Positions 18,308 to 27,209 of a DNA stretch of 64,000 nt are shown piece after piece. Source of the stretch: Luteitalea sp. TBR-22 (GTDB lineage: Bacteria > Acidobacteriota > Vicinamibacteria > Vicinamibacterales > Vicinamibacteraceae); the NCBI RefSeq assembly GCF_016865485.1, contig NZ_AP024452.1:5168501-5232500 (forward strand), written 5' to 3'. Positions within the stretch are counted from its first letter, which is position 1, and every line of letters begins with the position of its first letter. Made by a program: the position numbers and the translations under genes. The notes under the pieces were generated by a model that did no database searches, was not told where the DNA came from, and worked only from the letters and a program-made list of their open reading frames with translations.

Positions 18308-18354
18308 GCGCAGGATCGCCGACATCATCGCGACGATCGACGAGATCGCCATCC
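18308..18354 (+). pseudogene. Relic of an MCP signalling-domain gene
   Basis: Immediately after the cheA stop, 47 bp match 43 positions of the MCP coding sequence at 19882-19928, which encodes [16 protein letters not shown]. No reading frame continues on either side. This is best explained as the leftover of a second receptor gene that once followed cheA and was removed by recombination or decay. Confidence 0.65.
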
Positions 18355-18377
18355 AATGCGACGGCCGCCGCGCGACG

Positions 18378-18433
18378 CCTCGGGAATTTCCCGAGGCGCC
18401 GACACCTCAAGGCGGCCACGTCGTCGCCGATGT
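18378..18433 (+). promoter_or_regulatory. Operator palindrome plus sigma-28-like promoter of the MCP-cheW unit
   Basis: The perfect 9-1-9 palindrome CCTCGGGAATTTCCCGAGG (18378-18396) is followed 10 bp later by TCAAG (18407-18411). GCCGATGT (18426-18433) follows at the FliA-type distance: 11 bp between TCAAGGCG and GCCGATGT. The block is conserved with the one before the gene at 14490. The MCP start lies 117 bp downstream. Confidence 0.66.
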
Positions 18434-18550
18434 CCCACTCGTCGCGGCTGGCCTCGTCCTGCGCCGCCGCCCCAACTGACGTCACCCTGCGCGGCTCACG
18501 GGCCGTGCGCCGCCCTCGCACCGAGGGCGTCCCCTCGAGGAGCACACATC

Positions 18551-20506
18551 GTGAAGTGGTTCATGCACCAGCGGATGGCCAGCAAGCTCGCGCTCGGCTT
18601 CGGGGTGAGCTTCATGCTCACGCTCGCGGTCGGCGTCATGGGGCTGCGCAGCCTCGCCGTCGTCAAGGAGCTCAACACACTGATGTACGAGCGCCACGCC
18701 CTGGGCATCGCGCACATCAAGGAGGCCAACCTCAGCGTCGTGCGGGCGTCGCGGGCGCTGCGCAATGCCATCCTGGACGACACGACCGCCGAGAAGGAGA
18801 AGCGCTGGTCCGACGCCAGGCGCTTTCGCGAGGAGTTCGCGACGGCGATGGCGGCGTTCGACAAGACGATCGTGTCCGACCAGGTGCGCCGACAGAGCGC
18901 CGACGTCCAGCGGCAGATGGCCACGGTTGCCGAGGGGCAGGACACGGCGTTCGGGTTGACCGTCGCCGGGCGTGACGAGGCGGCCAAGGCGATGCTGAAG
19001 GACCTGCGCGCGAAGGCCGACGCGATCGACACGCTGATCGACGCGATCGAGAAGGACAAGATGGAGCGCCTGCGGGCCGCCAACGCCGAGATCGACGCGA
19101 CGTACGCATCGACGCGCGTGACGATGCTGGCCGTCGTCGGCGCCTGCATGGTGCTGACGGTGGTGCTCGTGTGGACGATCGCCCGGCTGGTCACGCGGCC
19201 GCTCGGCGAGACGGTCACCGTGCTGCAGCACGTGGCCAGGGCCGATTTCAGCCAGCAGATCGCCCTCGACACGCGCGACGAGATCGGCGACCTGGCACGC
19301 GCCACCAACGCCGCGATCACCCAGATCAAGGAGGCGCTCGGCAACGTCCGTGGCGCGGCCGAGGGCATGGCCAGGGGCGACTTCAGCGTGCAGGTGCGAC
19401 AGGACCTGCCGGGCGAGCTCGGCGTCATGGCCACCGCGCTCGGTTCCGGGCTCACGTCGCTGCGCGGCGCGGTCGCCAACGTCCGCGAGGCGTCACAGCA
19501 GCTGGCCGACGGCAACCTGACGGTCGCCGTGCGGACGGACCTGCCCGGCGAACTCGGCGTGATGGCCGCGGCCCTGAACGAGGCGGTGACCAGGCTGCGC
19601 CAGGCGATGACCGACGTGCGGGAGACCGCCAATGCGGTGGCCTCGTCGGCCGACCAGCTCGCGTCGGCGTCGCAGGAGATCTCGAGTGGCGCCCAGGAGC
19701 AGGCCAGCAGCCTCGAGGAGACGGCAGCCAGCCTCGAGGAGATGACCGCGACCATCAAGCAGAACGCCGACAACGCGCAGCAGGCCAGCCAGCTCGCCGG
19801 TGGGGCACGCAGCACCGCGGAGGACGGTGGCCAGGTGGTGAGCGAGGCCGTCGAGGCGATGAGCGCGATCAACGACTCGTCGCGCAAGATCGCCGATATC
19901 ATCACGACGATCGACGAGATCGCCTTCCAGACGAACCTCCTGGCCCTCAACGCGGCGGTCGAAGCGGCACGGGCCGGCGAGCAGGGCCGCGGCTTCGCGG
20001 TGGTGGCGGCCGAGGTCCGCAACCTCGCGCAGCGCAGCGCGACCGCGGCCAAGGAGATCAAGGACCTGATCTCCGACTCGACGCGCAAGGTCGAGGCCGG
20101 CTCGGCGCTGGTCAACGCGTCGGGCAGGACCCTGACCGACATCGTCGCGTCGGTCAAGCGGGTCACCGACATCGTCGCCGAGATCGCCGCGGCCAGCCGC
20201 GAGCAGGCGACAGGCATCGAACAGGTCAACAAGGCGGTCACACAGATGGACCAGGTGACGCAGGCCAACGCCTCGCAGACCGAGGAGATGTCGGGCACGT
20301 CCGAGTCGCTGTCGGGCGAGGCCGGCAAGCTGCAGGGCCTGGTGCGCCGCTTCCGCCTGGGCGACGACGCGAGCGCGGAGCCGGGCCCGCAGCGCGCGGC
20401 GGCACGACGGCCGGTGGCGATGGCCACCCGCACGACCCGTCGGCCGACGGTGCCCACCGTCGGGACCGCGGCGCTGGCCCTCGACAACGAGTTCCAGGAG
20501 TTCTGA
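18551..20506 (+). CDS. Methyl-accepting chemotaxis protein (4HB-MCP type)
   Basis: The 651-residue transmembrane receptor has TM1 ~8-30, a four-helix-bundle periplasmic sensor ~35-188 and TM2 ~190-212. A HAMP and a second HAMP-like repeat follow ([16 protein letters not shown] and [13 protein letters not shown]). The long signalling coiled coil has a canonical tip from about D455 ([19 protein letters not shown], then [19 protein letters not shown]). Candidate methylation helices flank it ([13 protein letters not shown]). The C-terminus DNEFQEF after a flexible linker may tether CheR. The GTG at 18551 has AGGAG (18538-18542) eight bases upstream. It is followed by cheW, 26 bp away. Confidence 0.93.
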   Translation: MKWFMHQRMASKLALGFGVSFMLTLAVGVMGLRSLAVVKELNTLMYERHALGIAHIKEANLSVVRASRALRNAILDDTTAEKEKRWSDARRFREEFATAMAAFDKTIVSDQVRRQSADVQRQMATVAEGQDTAFGLTVAGRDEAAKAMLKDLRAKADAIDTLIDAIEKDKMERLRAANAEIDATYASTRVTMLAVVGACMVLTVVLVWTIARLVTRPLGETVTVLQHVARADFSQQIALDTRDEIGDLARATNAAITQIKEALGNVRGAAEGMARGDFSVQVRQDLPGELGVMATALGSGLTSLRGAVANVREASQQLADGNLTVAVRTDLPGELGVMAAALNEAVTRLRQAMTDVRETANAVASSADQLASASQEISSGAQEQASSLEETAASLEEMTATIKQNADNAQQASQLAGGARSTAEDGGQVVSEAVEAMSAINDSSRKIADIITTIDEIAFQTNLLALNAAVEAARAGEQGRGFAVVAAEVRNLAQRSATAAKEIKDLISDSTRKVEAGSALVNASGRTLTDIVASVKRVTDIVAEIAAASREQATGIEQVNKAVTQMDQVTQANASQTEEMSGTSESLSGEAGKLQGLVRRFRLGDDASAEPGPQRAAARRPVAMATRTTRRPTVPTVGTAALALDNEFQEF

Positions 20507-20532
20507 TCCACCCTGCGCGGAGGACGTGGACC

Positions 20533-21015
20533 ATGACAGCACACGAGACAGTGGAGCCGGCGCTCGTTGCCGGCGGGCAGTTCCTGACGTTCCGGCTCGG
20601 CAGCGAGCAGTTCGGACTGGAGATACTGAGGGTGCAGGAGATCAAGGGATACACGGCGGTCACCGCCATTCCCAACACCCCCGCGCACGTCAAGGGCGTG
20701 ATGAACCTGCGCGGCGCCGTGGTCCCGGTGGTGGACCTTCGGCTCAAGTTCGGGATGCCCGAAGTGGAGTACACCAAGTTCACGGTCATCGTGCTGGTGA
20801 CGGTGAACGGCAAGATGGTCGGCCTGGTGGTCGACGCCGTCTCCGACGTGCTCACCCTGGCGGCCAGCGACGTCGTGGCGCCGCCGGCGTTGGACGCGTC
20901 GGTGGACACGTCGTTCATCACCGCCCTGGCCAAGGCCGGTGATGGCCTCATCAGCCTGCTCGACATCGATCGTGTCGTCGGCAGCGAGGAGCCGGCCCGC
21001 GCCGAGGCCGCCTGA
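20533..21015 (+). CDS. cheW: Chemotaxis coupling protein CheW
   Basis: The 160-residue CheW fold reads FLTFRLGSEQFGLEILRVQEI, IPNTPAHVKGVMNLRGAVVPVVDLRLKFG and VGLVVDAVSDVL. It couples the upstream receptor to CheA in membrane-bound arrays. The last ~15 residues (GSEEPARAEAA) are a disordered tail. The ATG at 20533 is preceded by GGAGGA around 20518. It is the end of the second chemotaxis unit; the next gene is an unrelated exported protein. Confidence 0.95.
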   Translation: MTAHETVEPALVAGGQFLTFRLGSEQFGLEILRVQEIKGYTAVTAIPNTPAHVKGVMNLRGAVVPVVDLRLKFGMPEVEYTKFTVIVLVTVNGKMVGLVVDAVSDVLTLAASDVVAPPALDASVDTSFITALAKAGDGLISLLDIDRVVGSEEPARAEAA

Positions 21016-21098
21016 CCGCTCCGGGTTCGTGCTGTCCCTGGCGTGCAACGCCGACCACAGGGTCGGCGTTCGGCACGTTCGGTGGCACAGTATCGGCG

Positions 21099-22823
21099 AT
21101 GCGCGTGCTCACTCGACGGGAGTTCGGCCGGATCGGCGCCGGCGTCATCGGCGCCGCGATGTGCCAGGCGGGGACACGGGGCCAGGCCGTCGAGCCGCTG
21201 GTCGACTCCCTCGTCCGCGACAACGACGAGCGCGTGCGGATCTGGCTGACGAAACAGGACCGTCGTCCCGATGCGCGCTGGCACGGGAGCCTGCTCGACG
21301 ACTACGGACTTCCCTCCGTGGGCGGCACGGCGCAGATGCTCGCCGGGCTGGTCGCCGCCGGTGCGTCGCCCGCGTCGGCGTTCCACCAGGCCCCCTCCCT
21401 GGTGACGCCGCTGGCGCGTGCTGCCGAGGCACTGCTGCGCGCGCAACACGACGACGGGACCATCGACCTGCTCGCCACCAACTTCCACTCGCCGCCCGAC
21501 ACGGCGTTCGTGCTCGAGCCGGTGACGGCGGCCGCGACCATCCTGCGCCGCCAGGCCTGGGCGCCGCTGCAACCGGTGCGCGAGGCCCTGGACACGTTCA
21601 TGCGTCGCGCCGGCGACGCCCTGGTCAGCGGCGGGATCCACACGCCCAATCACCGCTGGGTGGTGTGCGCCGCGCTGGCCCGCCTGCACGCGCTGCGGCC
21701 CGACCCGCACTACGTCGCGCGCGTCGACCAGTGGCTGGCCGAGACGATCGACATCGATCCCGACGGCCAGTACACCGAGCGCAGCACCGCCGTGTACTCC
21801 CCCGTCGTCGATCGCGCGCTGCTGACGGTGGCGACGCTGCTCGAGCGGCCGGCCCTGCTCGACCCGGTGCGACGCAACCTGGAGATGACGCTGTACTACG
21901 TGCATCCGGACGGCGAGGTCGCCACCGAGGCCTCCCGTCGACAGGACCGCTACCAGCGCGGCAGCATGGCCCGGTACTACGTGAGCTACCGCGCGCTGGC
22001 ACTGCGCGACGGCAACGGTCGGTTCGCGGCGATGGCGCGGCAGATCGAACGGACGGCGCGGCCGCAGCTGGGCGGCGAACTGCCCGCCTTCCTGGAGTGG
22101 CCGGAGCTGCAGCAGCCACTGCCCGCCGAGGCTCCCCTGCCGACCGACTACGTGAAGGTGTTCGCCTACTCGAAGCTGGCGCGCATCCGGCGCGGAGCGA
22201 TGAGCGCGACGGTGCTGGCCGACAACACCACGGTGCTGTCGTTGCGCCGCGGCCAGGCGGCGCTCGAGGCCGTGCGCGTCGCGTCGGCGTTCTTCGGCAA
22301 GGGCCAGTTCACGGGCACCGCGCTCGAGGTCGAGGGCGACACGTACCACCTGCGGCAGCACCTGGAGGGACCGTACTACCAGCCGCTCACGGCCGCGCAG
22401 GTCGCCGGCGGCGACCACGTGCGCATGACGGCCAACGGCACGCTCGCGAGCGAGAGCCGGGCGCTTCGTGCGCAGAGCAACGTCCAGGTGCTGGACACGC
22501 ACGTCGGCGTCTCCGAGCGCGGCGGAGTCGTGACGCTCGCCATCGACATCACCGGTACCGACGACGTGCCCGTGGCCGTCGAGCTCGGCTTCCGTCACGG
22601 CGGCACCCTCGAGGGCGTCGAGCCGGTGAAGGGCATCGCCGACGCGTTCCTGCTGCGCGCCGGCACCGGTCGCTACCGGCTCGGCGCCGACACGATCACG
22701 TTCGGCCCGGGTCGGGTCGACCACACCTGGACGCAACTGCGCGGCGCGCTCCCGAAATGGGACGGCCAGAGCGTGTACCTCACCGGGCTGACGCCCTTCC
22801 ACGCGACCCTCACCCTGTCGTGA
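21099..22823 (+). CDS. Tat-exported protein, possible polysaccharide-lyase-like fold
   Basis: I do not recognise the family securely. The 574-residue protein begins with a Tat signal (LTRREFGRIGAGVIGAAM). Its first ~350 residues look like an alpha/alpha toroid with helical repeats (APSLVTPLARAAEALLRAQ, ARYYVSYRALALRDGNGRF). The C-terminal third looks beta-rich, as in several polysaccharide lyases and heparinase-like enzymes. VHPDGEVATEASRRQDRYQ and LEGPYYQPL contain Arg/Tyr residues that could serve catalysis, but I cannot assign them. It forms an operon with the next gene, 2 bp apart. Confidence 0.62.
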   Translation: MRVLTRREFGRIGAGVIGAAMCQAGTRGQAVEPLVDSLVRDNDERVRIWLTKQDRRPDARWHGSLLDDYGLPSVGGTAQMLAGLVAAGASPASAFHQAPSLVTPLARAAEALLRAQHDDGTIDLLATNFHSPPDTAFVLEPVTAAATILRRQAWAPLQPVREALDTFMRRAGDALVSGGIHTPNHRWVVCAALARLHALRPDPHYVARVDQWLAETIDIDPDGQYTERSTAVYSPVVDRALLTVATLLERPALLDPVRRNLEMTLYYVHPDGEVATEASRRQDRYQRGSMARYYVSYRALALRDGNGRFAAMARQIERTARPQLGGELPAFLEWPELQQPLPAEAPLPTDYVKVFAYSKLARIRRGAMSATVLADNTTVLSLRRGQAALEAVRVASAFFGKGQFTGTALEVEGDTYHLRQHLEGPYYQPLTAAQVAGGDHVRMTANGTLASESRALRAQSNVQVLDTHVGVSERGGVVTLAIDITGTDDVPVAVELGFRHGGTLEGVEPVKGIADAFLLRAGTGRYRLGADTITFGPGRVDHTWTQLRGALPKWDGQSVYLTGLTPFHATLTLS

Positions 22824-22825
22824 CC

Positions 22826-23854
22826 ATGCGATCGATGCGCCACTGCCGCCTCGGGCTCCTCGCCCTCGTGTTCCTGCTCGCGTGGCCCATGGGCACTCGC
22901 GCCGAGCGCCCGCCCCTGCGCGAGTACGACGTGCTCCGCCGCTTCCCGCCGGGCCGGCTCGTCGTCGAGCCGCCTGACGCTCAGGGCCTCTCGGGCACCA
23001 ATCGCGTGCACGGACACTGGATCGAGGCCGGACCGCAGCGCGGCAGCTGCCGCAGCGTGATCTACGCCGTCGTCCAGGACGACCTGAAGGCCGCCGACGA
23101 CGCGTGGCGAGGCATCGACGTGGCGTTCGCGCACCAGCTCGAGGACGGGCGCTTCGAGGCCGCCACGCGCCCCAACGGCCAGAGCGCGCGTCCGTACGGC
23201 GCCGCCGTCGAGACGGCGTTCTTCTTCGTCCAGGAGTACGCGCGGGCCGTGCTCGTGATCCGGCAGTCGCCGCACGCGGCACATTTCGCCGCGCGCATCG
23301 CGGCGCTCGAGCCGAAGCTGCGCAAGGCGCTCACCTTCATCAGCGGCGGCGTGGACACGATCATCCGCGAGACCAGCCATGCGCCCAATCGCATCATCAT
23401 CGGCGCCAAGGCGCTCGGCCTCGGCGGCCTGGCGATCGGCGATCCGGCGCTCGTGGCGCAGTCGCGGCGACTGATGACGCACGCGCTCACGCTGCGGGAC
23501 GAGGGCGGCGTGTTCGTCGAGAAGGGCGGCCGCGACTCCAGCTACAACGTCGTCTCGGTGCTGTTCGGGCAGGTGCTGACGCTGCACGTGCCGATGCCCG
23601 AGGCGGAGGCCGCCTTCGGCAAGGCGATCGCCTGGCAGGTGTCGCGGATCCTGCCGACCGGGGAGGTCGACGTGCGCGGCAACACGCGCACGGGCGTGGG
23701 CGCGGAGGTCTCCTACGGGGGCGAGCCGAAAAACGTGAACTACACCGAGGTGATGCAGGCGCTCACCCTGTACGGCCTCGTGCACCAGGACGCCGAGGCG
23801 CTCGCGGCCGCCGATCGCGTGTTCGGGTATCTGCAGCGCCAGGCCCCCCGCTGA
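22826..23854 (+). CDS. Exported helical protein, possibly alpha/alpha toroid
   Basis: Unrecognised family, 342 residues with a signal peptide (CRLGLLALVFLLAWPMGTRA). The mature part is helical with regularly spaced Gly/Arg-containing turns (FAHQLEDGRFEAATRPNGQ, LRDEGGVFVEKGGRDSSYN), reminiscent of toroid-type glycoside hydrolase or lyase domains. The frame also contains a GTG at 22820 overlapping the previous stop (GTGA), an alternative coupled start. Joint function with the preceding exported protein in glycan handling is an inference from context. Confidence 0.6.
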   Translation: MRSMRHCRLGLLALVFLLAWPMGTRAERPPLREYDVLRRFPPGRLVVEPPDAQGLSGTNRVHGHWIEAGPQRGSCRSVIYAVVQDDLKAADDAWRGIDVAFAHQLEDGRFEAATRPNGQSARPYGAAVETAFFFVQEYARAVLVIRQSPHAAHFAARIAALEPKLRKALTFISGGVDTIIRETSHAPNRIIIGAKALGLGGLAIGDPALVAQSRRLMTHALTLRDEGGVFVEKGGRDSSYNVVSVLFGQVLTLHVPMPEAEAAFGKAIAWQVSRILPTGEVDVRGNTRTGVGAEVSYGGEPKNVNYTEVMQALTLYGLVHQDAEALAAADRVFGYLQRQAPR

Positions 23855-23993
23855 CGACGTCCCGTCCCCGTGGGCCACCGGTTCGTCACCTCAGGATGAG
23901 CTGGCTCGTCGCCCCACCAGTGTCGAGATGTACCATCGTCGGGAGGCGCTCGCCGCGACCGGCCGCGAGCCGCCACATCCCTGAGGTGATTCG

Positions 23994-26051
23994 ATGAGAC
24001 GTGCCCTGCTTGCGGCCGCCGCAACCTGCCTGGTTGCCGGCTGCTCCTCCCAGCCTCCGGCCCCGAAGGCCGAGACTGCCGCCCCGGCGCCTGCCAAGCC
24101 CGCGCTGGGCACCTTCGGCGTCGACCTGTCCAACATGGACACGACGGTGAAGCCCGGCGACGACTTCTTCCGCCACGCCAACGGCAAGTGGCTGGCGACG
24201 TTCAAGATGCCGGCCGACAAGGCCCGGTACGGCGCCTTCGACGCGCTGGGCGACAAGTCGGAGGCCGACGTGAAGGCCGTGCTCGAGGAGCTGGCCGCGA
24301 AGAAGCCGGCGCCCGGCACCACGCCGGCCAAGGTCGGCGACATGTACGCCAGCTGGATGGACGAGGCCGCCATCGAGGCGCGCGGCACCGCGCCGCTCAA
24401 GCCGTACCTGGCCAAGATCGAGGCCGTCACCGACACGAAGGGCGTGCTCGCGCTCATGGCGACGCCCGAGTTCGCGGCGCCGTTCAGCATCGGCATCGAG
24501 GCCGACCCGCAGGATCCGAAGCAGTACGCGATCTGGGCCGGCCAGGACGGCCTCGGCATGCCCGACCGCGACTACTACCTCGAGAAGGGTGCGTCGTTCG
24601 ACAAGTACCGCACCGCGTACAAGGCGTACGTCACGAAGATCTTCGAGCTGCTCGGCGACGCGACGCCGGCCGCCTCGGCCGACCAGGTGATCGCGCTCGA
24701 GACGACCATCGCGCGCGGCCACTGGAAGCAGGCCGAGTTGCGCGACGTGGCCAGGGCGATCAAGCCGATGCCGTTCGCGCAGTTCAAGACGTTCGCGCCG
24801 ACGGTCGACTGGGATGCGTTCATGGCCGGCCTGGGCCTGCCCCCCAACCCGGCGAAGGTGGTGGCCTATGGCGACACGGCGGTGAAGAACGGCGCGGCGC
24901 TGGTCGGCAGCCAGCCGGTGGCGGCGTGGAAGAAGTACCTGGCGTTCCACCTGGCGTCCGACAACGCGACGAACCTGCCGAAGGCCTTCGACGACGCGAG
25001 TTTCGAGTTCTTCGGCAAGACGCTGCGCGGCCTCGAGGCCAAGCGCGAGCGATGGAAGCGCGGCGTCACGCTGCTCGACCAGAACATCGGCGAGGGCGTC
25101 GGCGAGGCCTACGTGGCGAAGTTCTTCCCGCCCGATCACAAGGCCAAGATGGATGCGCTGGTGGCCAACCTGCGCAAGGCCCTCGAGGGACGCCTGAAGA
25201 CGCTGCCGTGGATGGACGAGGCGACGCGCGCCGAGGCGCTGAAGAAGCTCGCGACGTTCGAGCCGCGGGTCGGCTACCCGTCCAAGTGGCGCGACTACTC
25301 GGCGCTCACCATCGACAAGGGCACGCTGTTCGAGAACGTGGTCAACGCACGCGCCTTCGAGTGGAAGCGGCAGGTCGCGCGCCTTGGCAAGCCGGTGGAC
25401 CGCGAGGAGTGGGGCATGAACCCGCAGGAGGTCAACGCCTACTACAACCCGCTGATGAACCAGATCACGTTCCCGGCGGCCATCCTGCAGCCGCCCTTCT
25501 TCGACGTCAACGCCGACCCGGCGGTCAACTACGGCGCCATCGGCGGCGTGATCGGCCACGAGATCGGCCACGGCTTCGACGACCAGGGCCGCGCCTTCGA
25601 CGAGGCCGGCCGGACGCGCAACTGGTGGACGCCGGAGACCGACGCCAAGTTCAAGGCCGCCACCAGGCAGCTCGGCGCGCAGTACGCGAAGTACTGCCCC
25701 GTGCCCAACGGCTGCATCAACGGCGACCTCACGATGGGCGAGAACATCGGCGACCTCGGCGGCCTGACGATGGCCTACACCGCCTACAAGCTTTCCTTGA
25801 ACGGCAAGGAGGCGCCGGTCATCGACGGCCTCACGGGTGATCAGCGGTTCTTCCTCGCCTGGGCGCAGGTATGGCGCGCCCTGGCGCGCGAGGACGACAC
25901 GCGCCAGCGCCTCGTCACCGATCCGCACTCGATGCCCGAGTTCCGCTGCAACGGCGTCGTCCGCAACATGGACGAGTGGTACGCCGCCTTCAACGTGAAG
26001 GAAGGCGACAAGCTGTACCTGCCGCCCGACCAGCGCGTGAAGATCTGGTAG
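23994..26051 (+). CDS. M13-family zinc metallopeptidase lipoprotein (neprilysin/PepO-like)
   Basis: The 685-residue lipoprotein has lipobox LVAGC with C17. It is a full-length M13 peptidase: zinc motif H522-E-I-G-H526 in VIGHEIGHGFDDQG, third ligand E583 with D587 in GENIGDLGG, substrate-binding NAYYNP, and the typical M13 C-terminus ending VKIW. The N-terminal ~45 residues are a flexible Pro/Ala linker. It should cleave short peptides at hydrophobic residues in the periplasm or at the outer membrane. It is a monocistronic-looking gene followed by a strong hairpin. Confidence 0.95.
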   Translation: MRRALLAAAATCLVAGCSSQPPAPKAETAAPAPAKPALGTFGVDLSNMDTTVKPGDDFFRHANGKWLATFKMPADKARYGAFDALGDKSEADVKAVLEELAAKKPAPGTTPAKVGDMYASWMDEAAIEARGTAPLKPYLAKIEAVTDTKGVLALMATPEFAAPFSIGIEADPQDPKQYAIWAGQDGLGMPDRDYYLEKGASFDKYRTAYKAYVTKIFELLGDATPAASADQVIALETTIARGHWKQAELRDVARAIKPMPFAQFKTFAPTVDWDAFMAGLGLPPNPAKVVAYGDTAVKNGAALVGSQPVAAWKKYLAFHLASDNATNLPKAFDDASFEFFGKTLRGLEAKRERWKRGVTLLDQNIGEGVGEAYVAKFFPPDHKAKMDALVANLRKALEGRLKTLPWMDEATRAEALKKLATFEPRVGYPSKWRDYSALTIDKGTLFENVVNARAFEWKRQVARLGKPVDREEWGMNPQEVNAYYNPLMNQITFPAAILQPPFFDVNADPAVNYGAIGGVIGHEIGHGFDDQGRAFDEAGRTRNWWTPETDAKFKAATRQLGAQYAKYCPVPNGCINGDLTMGENIGDLGGLTMAYTAYKLSLNGKEAPVIDGLTGDQRFFLAWAQVWRALAREDDTRQRLVTDPHSMPEFRCNGVVRNMDEWYAAFNVKEGDKLYLPPDQRVKIW

Positions 26052-26059
26052 GTGGGACG

Positions 26060-26086
26060 GGGGGCGCGTTCTTCGCACGCGCCCCC
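26060..26086 (+). terminator. GC hairpin after the M13 peptidase gene
   Basis: A perfect 10-bp stem GGGGGCGCGT / ACGCGCCCCC with a 7-base loop starts 8 bp after the stop codon. There is no T-tract, so it is a plausible but unproven terminator or 3'-stabilising hairpin. Confidence 0.5.
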
Positions 26087-26097
26087 GCTATCGGCTT

Positions 26098-26146
26098 GGG
26101 CCTTGGGCCTTGGGCCTTGGGCCTTGGGCCTTGGGCCTTGGGCCTT
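26098..26146. repeat. Heptanucleotide tandem array GGGCCTT x7
   Basis: Seven perfect copies of the 7-bp unit GGGCCTT with a partial unit before them. The array is non-coding, between the M13 peptidase gene and the convergent epimerase gene. Confidence 0.95.
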
Positions 26147-26161
26147 CGGATCGGCGTTCAA

Positions 26162-26200
26162 CGTCAAACGTCAAACGTCAAACGTCAAACGTCAAACGTC
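26162..26200. repeat. Heptanucleotide tandem array CGTCAAA x5
   Basis: Five perfect units (26162-26196) plus a trailing CGTC, with an imperfect unit CGTTCAA before them at 26155-26161. The stop codon and last codons of the minus-strand epimerase gene (26178) lie inside the array, so the array sets the protein's C-terminus. Confidence 0.95.
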
Positions 26201-27209
26201 TCGCCAGCATGTCCGCGGCCGTGTCGCGGAGGGTCTCCTCCACCGGTCGCGTCGTCCAGCCCAGCATCCGCCGCGCCTTGTCCGACGAGACATGGCACTC
26301 GATGCCGAGTTCGCCCACCACGAGGCGCACGGTCGGGTCGAACCAGCCGAGCACCCGCACCAGCCAGTCCGGCACCACCCGCGTCGGCACCCGCTGGCCG
26401 GAATCGGCGAGCATGCGCGCCACCTCGGCGTACCAGTAATCCCCCTCCGACGCGATGAACCGCTGCCCCGCCGCCTCGGGGCGCGTCATCGCCAGCACGT
26501 GGAGCGCGGCGACGTCGCGCACGTCGACCACCGGCAGCATCAGCCGCGGCACGCCAGGCACTTCGCGATCCAGCAGCTTCCGGACGAGCTCATTGGAGGC
26601 GTTGCCGCCCACCGACAGCGACGGCCCCAGGACGTAGGTCGGATTGACCGTGACCAACTCCATCGACCGGCCGGCCGGCAACCCGCGGACCAATGCCCAC
26701 GCGTCGCGCTCGGCGAGCGTCTTGCCGCGGCTGTACGCCGGCATCTCGCCGTCGAGGTCGCTCCAGTCGTCCTCGGTGAAGACGTGCGGCCCGCGCGATC
26801 GCCCCGACAGCACGGCCGCCACCGACGAGGTGAACACCACGCGTCGGACGCCCGCCGCCGCGGAGGCCTCGAGCACGCGGCGCGTGCCCTGCTGCGCGGG
26901 CGCGATCACCTCCTGCGGGTCGCGGGGACGACGGGCGAGCACGGGCGAGGCGGTGTGGAGGACGTACGTACTGCCCTCGACCGCCTCCGGCCAGCCATCG
27001 TCGTGCATCAGCTCGGCGGCCACGAGCGTGAGCCGATCGTCGAGGTCCGGCACGTCGGCCAGGGCGGCACGCACGCCGGCGGCCTTGTCGAGGGACCGGA
27101 TCGTGCCGCGCACCCGCCAGCCTCCGTCGAGCAGCGCCCGGATGCAGTGGAGCGCGATGAAACCGGATGCGCCGGTCACGGTGACGAGTGGGGCTTCGGT
27201 GCTGCTCAT
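26178..27209 (-). CDS. NAD(P)-dependent epimerase/reductase (extended SDR, DFR-like)
   Basis: The 343-residue extended short-chain dehydrogenase has the Rossmann motif VTGASGFIALH and the active-site YSRGK (YxxxK). Substrate-side segments are TASPV, VFTSSVAAV and NPTYVLGPSLS. These resemble dihydroflavonol-4-reductase and aldehyde/ketone reductases more than sugar epimerases. The start ATG at 27209 overlaps the stop of the upstream P450-cNMP gene (ATGA), so the two are coupled and may modify the same small molecule. The last codons (encoding TFDV and the stop) are written in the CGTCAAA array. Confidence 0.88.
   Translation of the reverse strand: MSSTEAPLVTVTGASGFIALHCIRALLDGGWRVRGTIRSLDKAAGVRAALADVPDLDDRLTLVAAELMHDDGWPEAVEGSTYVLHTASPVLARRPRDPQEVIAPAQQGTRRVLEASAAAGVRRVVFTSSVAAVLSGRSRGPHVFTEDDWSDLDGEMPAYSRGKTLAERDAWALVRGLPAGRSMELVTVNPTYVLGPSLSVGGNASNELVRKLLDREVPGVPRLMLPVVDVRDVAALHVLAMTRPEAAGQRFIASEGDYWYAEVARMLADSGQRVPTRVVPDWLVRVLGWFDPTVRLVVGELGIECHVSSDKARRMLGWTTRPVEETLRDTAADMLARRLTFDV

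Noticed and set aside
26098-26200. Heptamer arrays as a CRISPR-like array
   Set aside because: Units are contiguous without spacers, and no cas genes are in the window.
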